A stretch of 64,000 nt of DNA from assembly GCA_017163975.1 (NCBI GenBank), contig JAFFSR010000352.1, positions 310,001 through 374,000 of the forward strand, read 5' to 3'. Positions 58,010-64,000 of the stretch are shown in pieces. The first letter of the stretch is position 1. Every line of letters begins with the position of its first letter. The notes beneath the pieces are model-generated. The model ran no database searches and was not told the DNA's origin. It worked only from the letters and a program-made list of their open reading frames with translations. Made by a program: the position numbers and the translations under genes. Source of the stretch: Anastatus disparis. Lineage: Eukaryota; Arthropoda; Insecta; Hymenoptera; Eupelmidae.

Positions 58010-59650
58010 GCACTGAACTAAGTTATTGATTGAATTCTGATAGCCTCTTAATAATTTTTCAATTACTTACCATTGCTTTATTCTAATATAGTATGGTTAT
58101 AATTCGTTATTGTAAGATTACGGAATCCTATACGCAGTTTTTTAAAATTTTAATTCATAAAAATTTTTGGATTTTAAGGAAGTTTAGTTAAAGTATCGTT
58201 TATTAAAAATTCATTTAAAGCTTTACTAATTGCACAATACCAAACATACCAATGTGATAATATTTTACAAAACTGAAGCAATATTAATTCTAAACATTAT
58301 TTGGGGGTTTTTAATCCTAATGAGACTTTTAATATATAATATGCAACATTACTGATGAGGTCCGGTCATCAGGAATTGTTAAGAATAAAAGGTTTGCAAT
58401 GCTTAAAATGCTAACAAAAAAAATTTTTTAATTTAAATTTAAGTACCAAATATAATTTAATAATTTTAATTTTTATTGTAATAGCTCATAATCTTGCAAG
58501 AAAATGAAGATTTTAAGTAATGTCTAAATTAATGTTGCATTACTCAGCAATGTAAGACGCATATTTCAATGCTTAGCAAAACTGCAAGTTATGGCCAACG
58601 ACGTTTGTACTTCGCACTCACATCCTCTTATTTGATATAATTTTTTTTTCTTAATAGAAGACATTTTTTATTGTATTTTACACCAACTGAGAGACAACTT
58701 TCTTAAAATAAAATTTGAATCGATTGAAACAATAAGTTTTCATGATCTTTAAAAGTCATGCTATTTTAAATGGCTTTGAACGATTTTTTCATAATAGGAA
58801 CGTTTTCTCGTATTATTATTATTAATATATTCTTATTAGAATTATCTATATCAGATGAAAATTCTTCATGGAATTCAATTTATATACATACATTTTACAG
58901 AAAACTTAAAACGGCATCATTATACAATAGAAATTATTTTTACATCAGAATATTAAACATTCTATGGAATTACATTATTAGCGATGCCTCACTTTGTTCG
59001 GGCAATAAACAACACCTATGCACGAAACACTTACTTTACGAACTTGCATAAAAAATAACTATTTCAACAAACTTTTCTGTATATAAAACAATTCTAATAT
59101 AATAATTTTTCATATGGGTGATTTTTAAAATAAAGGCAAACTCATGTTCTGTCTTATAGCTCTCCTACATTTTAATTTTCTTAATATATGAGTGAATCCA
59201 CAGAAATGTGCATATTATGTATCGTCGGTTTGTTTCGGCAACTTATAAATATATTAGATTAATTAAGAATGATCTTTCTAAAACTTATGTTTAATATACA
59301 TTAGTTTTTATAATTTTGGTCTAATAGAGCAATTTTTCATCAAGTGTAATAATAAAATCCTAATAAAAACATGAAAATTATCTGAAAATGGTATGTCACC
59401 AGTGAATTTTTTGTTTTTTCTCTTGTAATGTAACGTAAACAGCACAAATTTAAAATAATAAAATATAATTTTTCATAATTTGAATGCGCTCAATTCAATT
59501 TTGACCAGCCTGAATGTGTGCAATCAAATCCAAATATATGACATGCATTTAAAATTGTCACCATTTTTTTCAAAAAATAATTTTTTATAGTTTTTAAAGT
59601 TTTTTGAACTACGAAAATAAGATAATCAATTTTTCAATGAAAAAAACATA
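58010..59650. other. AT-rich stretch without supported genes
   Basis: One 93-codon open frame at 58770-59051 is rich in Ile, Tyr, Asn and Ser, has no motif and looks like chance. Nothing else is supportable. Confidence 0.5.
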
Positions 59651-60362
59651 TTCTATCCCACACAGCATGGAAGATTTGGAATATTTCCGGAATATTCCTA
59701 TGTCCGCGAGAAACCCATGTGAAAACATTTCAAACATTTCATGAATGGGTTTTTCGCGGACATAAGAATATTCCGGAAATATTCCAAATCTTCCATGCTG
59801 TATGGGATGTCAAAAAACGAAAAAAATCCTTCTTGATACAAATATGTGCAAGTCCAGATTTCATGACAGGGGCTCAAATGAATTAAGTTCTTACGTAATT
59901 CGATAAAAAAATTTAGTTTTTTTTACTTGCACAGTTGCAGATCTGCTGATTAGTTTCAGATATAAATTGTAATTACTTTATTGCATAAAATAACGACCCG
60001 AGATCTTGTTTTAGCCAAGATGGTTACATCTGACATTAGTGAAATTGGAAAAAATATACATTCATTATTAATTTTCAACAGTTTTTCAAGTTTTTCAAGT
60101 TTTTCTACCTGCGAAATTCGAGAAGAAGATTCTGAAATGAAAAAAAAATATTCTACGTCAAAAAAAAAATAAAAATTCTTCTTGGTATAAATATGTACAA
60201 GTCTAGATTTTAAAATGGCTGACTCAAATGCATTAAGCTTCTGTTTAACTAGATAAAAAAAATCAGTTTTTTTGCTAGCATAGATAAAGCTCTAATGATT
60301 AGTTTCAGATGTTGATTTTAATCACTTTTTTACATAAAATAACGACTCAAAATCTTTTATCA
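59570..60362. repeat. diverged direct repeat of about 190 bp or more
   Basis: TTCTTGATACAAATATGTGC... (59829) and TTCTTGGTATAAATATGTAC... (60178) begin two copies that run to about 60005 and 60362, sharing GATTAGTTTCAGAT and CATAAAATAACGAC. Similarity also extends upstream of each copy (TTTTCAA..., ATATTCTA). Confidence 0.75.
59657..59806. mobile_element. 150-bp hairpin MITE with CCCACACAGCATGG ends
   Basis: Arms CCCACACAGCATGGAAGATT and complement continue through GGAATATTTCCGGAATATTC and the TCCGCGAGAAACCCAT segment, around a loop of about 25 bp. It interrupts one copy of a direct repeat whose other copy (near 60150) shows the uninterrupted site. Confidence 0.75.
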
Positions 60363-60806
60363 TACCAATATAATTATACCAAATATATTAATAAAGAACG
60401 AAAATGAATATGCATTATAGATATAATACGAATATCTTAAAAAACAGTACTTGCCCACATAAAAAAATATTAATTTTTAAGATTTTAATGCAAAGTAGAC
60501 TATGAACTACCGTTAATAATTGTTTTGTATACATTAAATTACTTAAAGAAACAAAATTTAAACTATAATAATTATACTTCAAGCTGAAAAATCGACTTTA
60601 ATTTTCTGATTTTGAACCTAGGCGAGTGTCCATGTATTTCTTACGTACTGATGAAGAAAAGTGCGTTCATGAGTAAGGAAATAAAATTGTAATAGAATTT
60701 TTTTGTGCACATCAAATTAGTTGCTACATTATTTATGTACATTAAAATATATTTCACATTAAAAAAAAAATGAATTTTATACATATTTTATATTAAAATT
60801 TTGTGT

Positions 60807-60923
60807 GGGCATCTATTGGTATTGATAAATCAGTTCGTAATTCAACGTCTCAGTAATTGGCAGGGGGCATCTATTGGTATTGATAAATCAGTTCGTAATT
60901 CAACGTCTCAGTAATTGGCAGGG
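60807..60923. repeat. 58-bp perfect tandem duplication
   Basis: GGGCATCTATTGGTATTG starts copies at 60807 and 60865, both ending in GTAATTGGCAGG. The copies look identical, so the duplication is recent. Confidence 0.95.
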
Positions 60924-61410
60924 GGCTACTTACAGCTAAAATCATATGATATCAAACCTAACCTTAAAGCGCACTCTAATGATACGCTTGAATAATTGAT
61001 TTTTTATTCTATCAATTAATTGTAAATTTATTGTAAATTAGTTGTAAATTTTTAATTATTTTATAAATAATTATTTATAAAATGATTTAAAATATTATTA
61101 AATATATATAAAATTATAAATGTTTGCATATGCAAGTGGCCAATAAATAGTACCAGTATTTTGGGACACTAGGACATCATTATTTTGCTGATCCAAGTAC
61201 TGGTACCTTGAAATGATAATACTTTTATGTTTATTTCACTATTGTTGTTGATTAAATGACTTTTTTTCATTTTCAACAATCAAATAAATTAACGTTTGTC
61301 TATACATCCAAAAATTTTAATCATTTTTGAAATTTATGTTAATAATAATCTTATTAAATGTTCCACGCGTCCCTAAACGGCCAATAATAGGTACATTCAC
61401 CTTATATTAA

Positions 61411-61619
61411 GGGGATGTTATAGGGTATATAAATTCTACATAGTTACCGACATTGCAGTTTTCAAAATCTTTTATCTTTATTAAAAGATTTTCAGAAATA
61501 TCTCTATACTAGGCTTTTCATTAGTAGAAATGGAAGACTGTAATATAGAGATATTTTTAAAAATTTTGGATTAAGAACCAATAATTTGGAAAACTGTAAT
61601 GTCGGTATTTCACATTCCC
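61411..61619. mobile_element. MITE flanked by TTAA (piggyBac-type target)
   Basis: Ends GGGGATGTTATA and the GGTATTTCACATTCCC end, with TTAA on each side (61407-61410 and 61620-61623). Inner arms share ACCGACATTGCAGTTTTC and ATATCTCTATA. TTAA target choice suggests a piggyBac-like origin. Confidence 0.55.
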
Positions 61620-62217
61620 TTAATTAAAATTTTTTTAAATTTTCATTTTTAACTAAAATTAACTGTATAATTGAAAAATTCAATCAATAGAAGAATATGA
61701 TAAATAGAATATGATCATAAATGAATTACGCGAGTATTTTTGTACTTCAATAATAAATATTTATTTTGAAAAGTGTGATTTATGATAACAAAAGGCATTC
61801 AACTAGATTAAATAAAAATGAGTCAAAATTTTAAACTTTCTGCATATTAACAATATCATATTATCATCAGCATATTAGTGGGCCAGCTAGATAGAGTTTC
61901 GGTGTTTTCCCCAAATAAATAAATGAAAACTATGTATTTTCAAGTATTTTTTTTCACTGAATTTAAAAAAATTGGTTGCTTATCACGAAAAGTACAGCTC
62001 TTTGTTTAAAATGCATTTTTTTTAATATTTAAAAAAGCGCTATTTTGATTTGAAAATTTTTTTTTCATAAAATATAGCTCAAAACAAAAAAAAATTTTAT
62101 TTTTTGTTAAATCTTAATTCAATGTAAATTTTGTATTTTTTTTAATTCATTTATTTCTTATCTACGGGATGAACCCATAATACATAGATACATATTAATA
62201 TTAAAAAAAAAGTAGGT

Positions 62218-62667
62218 GTTACAAAATATAAAAGACTAGTGACAACTAGTAACCTCTGCGCTTCACATAATCATACATCAATTTTAAGAAATATATTACA
62301 TTAAAAGTAATTAAAGAGAGATAATATAACTTAAACTCAATGTTTATTATTATATAAAACTGATACAGTATAAGAGAGAGAGAGAAAGACTACTTATGAC
62401 TTTCCTCTAGCGTGTCCAGTGATGGTCTGACGCTTGTCACCGCCTAAAACGACGATGCAAGTTACCCGCGACAAAGTGCTGATTCAGAACTTTGCGCACC
62501 GTGCGATTTTTAGCTTGGAAGCTTGTAGTCGCAATTCTCTGAACTTCCAGCTACATACTACTCTGCTATCACATACCTTATGAAAAGACTATATTAACGT
62601 ACTATATAATGTACGTTGCACGTCCGAGACCGCGAGGCTTCGGTCCCCAAAGCCAAGAACGTACACA
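62218..62667. other. GC-richer island, possible LTR or old retroelement piece
   Basis: The island stands out in base composition (62390-62660). It begins TGTTACAAAA and ends CGTACACA, with a GA microsatellite (62373-62390) and, on the minus strand, a TATATAGTACG box and an AATAATAAAC signal. TG...CA ends are present but I found no target duplication, so the LTR call is weak. Confidence 0.3.
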
Positions 62668-63096
62668 TGAATACAATAAAAAAAAATAATTATGATTAAG
62701 TTCCTAATGTGTAATTGGTACTTTCTCCATTTTTTTTGATTCTTACTTTATCATGCTAATATGTTGTTATGAGTATATTATTTGTGTACTATCTTATCTC
62801 GGCCTTCTATTTTTTTAATAATTTTTTCCATTTTAAATACGAATTTACGTTCCCTCTCTTTTTTTACAATAATATTATGCAATTAAAATAAAACATTACA
62901 CAAACTTTACAAAATTTAAAAAAAGTTATACTTTATCTAAGAAAAATGCTAAATATTAAATTTATTTTTATTTTTGTCATGTACTGTAACGGTTATTTTG
63001 CACACGTTACAAAAAAAAATTAGATTTTAATTATATTATATTTTATCTAAGTCTATAAATTTTACTATATGCGAAGTTGCTGGAAATTGTAAGAAA

Positions 63097-63772
63097 TTTA
63101 CTAACTACGAGAGTATCACATCTCCGGATCACGGATTTTGCTCTAACTTTGAGATAGGTTTTCAGATGTCAAAATATGGAAAAAGCCAGAGTTATAGACC
63201 CCAACGCTCAATATTTCTCTAGTTGCAGGCAATTGAAGAAAATCACTAAAAAAGTTACTAGATTTTTAAACGCTTATAATTCTTTAGCATTAATAGCTAG
63301 ACGCTTGTAACTGTTTTAAAATAAAAGCTACGTTCAAATCCTTTCGAAAAAGCACCTATAGCATATCAAAATATTATTTTTTCTCAAAGTTACAGGGTTA
63401 TAAGAATTTAAGCTAAATTTCCTTTTAAAAATATTAATTAATGATAAATGTTAAAATGTAGTACAATTTTCATAACGCTGTAACTTTGGGAAAAAATAAT
63501 ATTTTGACATGCTATAGGTGCTTTTTCGAAAGGATTTGAACGTAGCTTTCGTTTAAAAACAGTTACAAGTGTCTAGCTATTAATGCTAAAGAATTATAAG
63601 CGTTTAAAAATCTAGTAGCTTTTTTAGTGATTTTCTTTAATTGCCTGCAACTAGAGAAATATTGAGCGTTGGGGTCTATAAGTCTGACTTTTTTCATATT
63701 TTGACATCTGAAAGCCTATCTCAAAGTTAGAGCAAAATCCGTGATCCGGAGATGTGATACTCTCCTAGTAAA
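63097..63772. mobile_element. 680-bp palindromic MITE
   Basis: Left TTTACTAACTACGAGAGTA and right TACTCTCCTAGTAAA bound arms of about 330 bp that share TCACATCTCCGGATCACGG, TTGCAGGCAATT and TCGAAAAAGCACCTATAGCA. The centre near 63435 is AT-rich. Non-coding. Confidence 0.8.
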
Positions 63773-63868
63773 TATTATACAGCAAACTCTGATAGTGCTA
63801 GCTAATAAAACTATTGATGAACGATAAAATATTATGTGATATACTTGTCGCTTGCTGCATTCACTGCG

Positions 63869-63890
63869 TCTCTCTCTCTCTCTCTCTCTT
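63869..63890. repeat. (CT)n microsatellite
   Basis: A run of about ten CT dinucleotides. Confidence 0.9.
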
Positions 63891-63975
63891 ACCTAATCGA
63901 GAGACGCGTTGCCAGTAGCCCAGTTTTCCTTCATGAGGCAGGTTCCAAAATACGTTATATTAAATTATATGATAT

Positions 63976-64000
63976 CGACGCCTCCTAGCCATATAATTCT
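63976..64000. mobile_element. left end of GACGCCTCC MITE, cut by window edge
   Basis: CGACGCCTCCTAGCCATATA and the next five bases match the left end of the MITE at 38719-39129. GATAT precedes it. Confidence 0.8.

Noticed and set aside
58770..59051. 93-codon open frame as a secreted or membrane protein
   Set aside because: Composition follows the AT-rich background, and there is no motif, signal peptide pattern or homologue I recognise.
62540..62660. GC-rich segment as a tRNA or structured RNA gene
   Set aside because: No A/B boxes or consistent cloverleaf. I list it only as an uncertain LTR-like island.

Overview
The window is AT-rich eukaryotic DNA, most likely from an insect genome. I base that on a LOA-like non-LTR retrotransposon with insect-type protein motifs, a Tc1/mariner-type transposase fragment, a tRNA-derived SINE, spliced transposase pseudogenes and a very high density of palindromic MITEs. 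I cannot name the species. I see no complete host gene. Apart from one possible terminal exon (53578-53752), everything recognisable is mobile DNA, satellite or microsatellite.

Layout. 1-2640: 5' part of a decayed non-LTR retrotransposon on the minus strand, running off the left edge. 2674-5400: a Tc1-type palindromic MITE, a SINE and a hairpin element. 5420-8541: pseudogene A of a DDE-type transposase family (Sola-like by inference), minus strand, with a MITE in its intron. 8588-13120: a CACTA/EnSpm-like transposon that has become an almost perfect head-to-head palindrome, flanked by TTA on both sides. 13300-19640: MITEs, a mariner fragment, an old LTR piece and AT microsatellites. 19644-31355: an 11.7-kb element with 219-bp terminal inverted repeats. 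It carries pseudogene B of the same Sola-like transposase and, on the opposite strand, what looks like a captured METTL25-type methyltransferase gene fragment; other elements are nested inside. 31360-39700: a macrosatellite with units of about 1.0-1.35 kb (a TG-rich block, a conserved 60-bp joint and a purine-rich GACGGAGA block), interrupted by two solo LTRs and a MITE. 41905-49022: a 7.1-kb inverted-repeat element with a second CACTA-like transposon (43939-47884, TAA flanks) nested inside. 49040-53226: a 4.2-kb non-coding palindrome. 53230-64000: the candidate exon, more fold-back elements, a 155-bp triplicate repeat, a second Sola-like-TIR element holding a reverse-transcriptase fragment, and several MITEs, the last cut by the window edge.

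Most notable: (i) two divergent members of an animal CACTA-like family with CACAG termini, 3-bp target duplications, subterminal arrays of TCAAGGTCA and reciprocal Asp-to-Asn changes at two presumed catalytic sites; (ii) a palindromic copy whose junction sits on a 9-bp inverted microhomology in the gene; (iii) a large transposon apparently carrying a host methyltransferase fragment; (iv) a solo LTR with four hairpins that keep the loop while the stems covary, plus heat-shock-element-like motifs upstream of its TATA box.

All of this was read by eye. Family names rest on motif recall, not searches, and element ends can be off by a few bases unless a target duplication is quoted.
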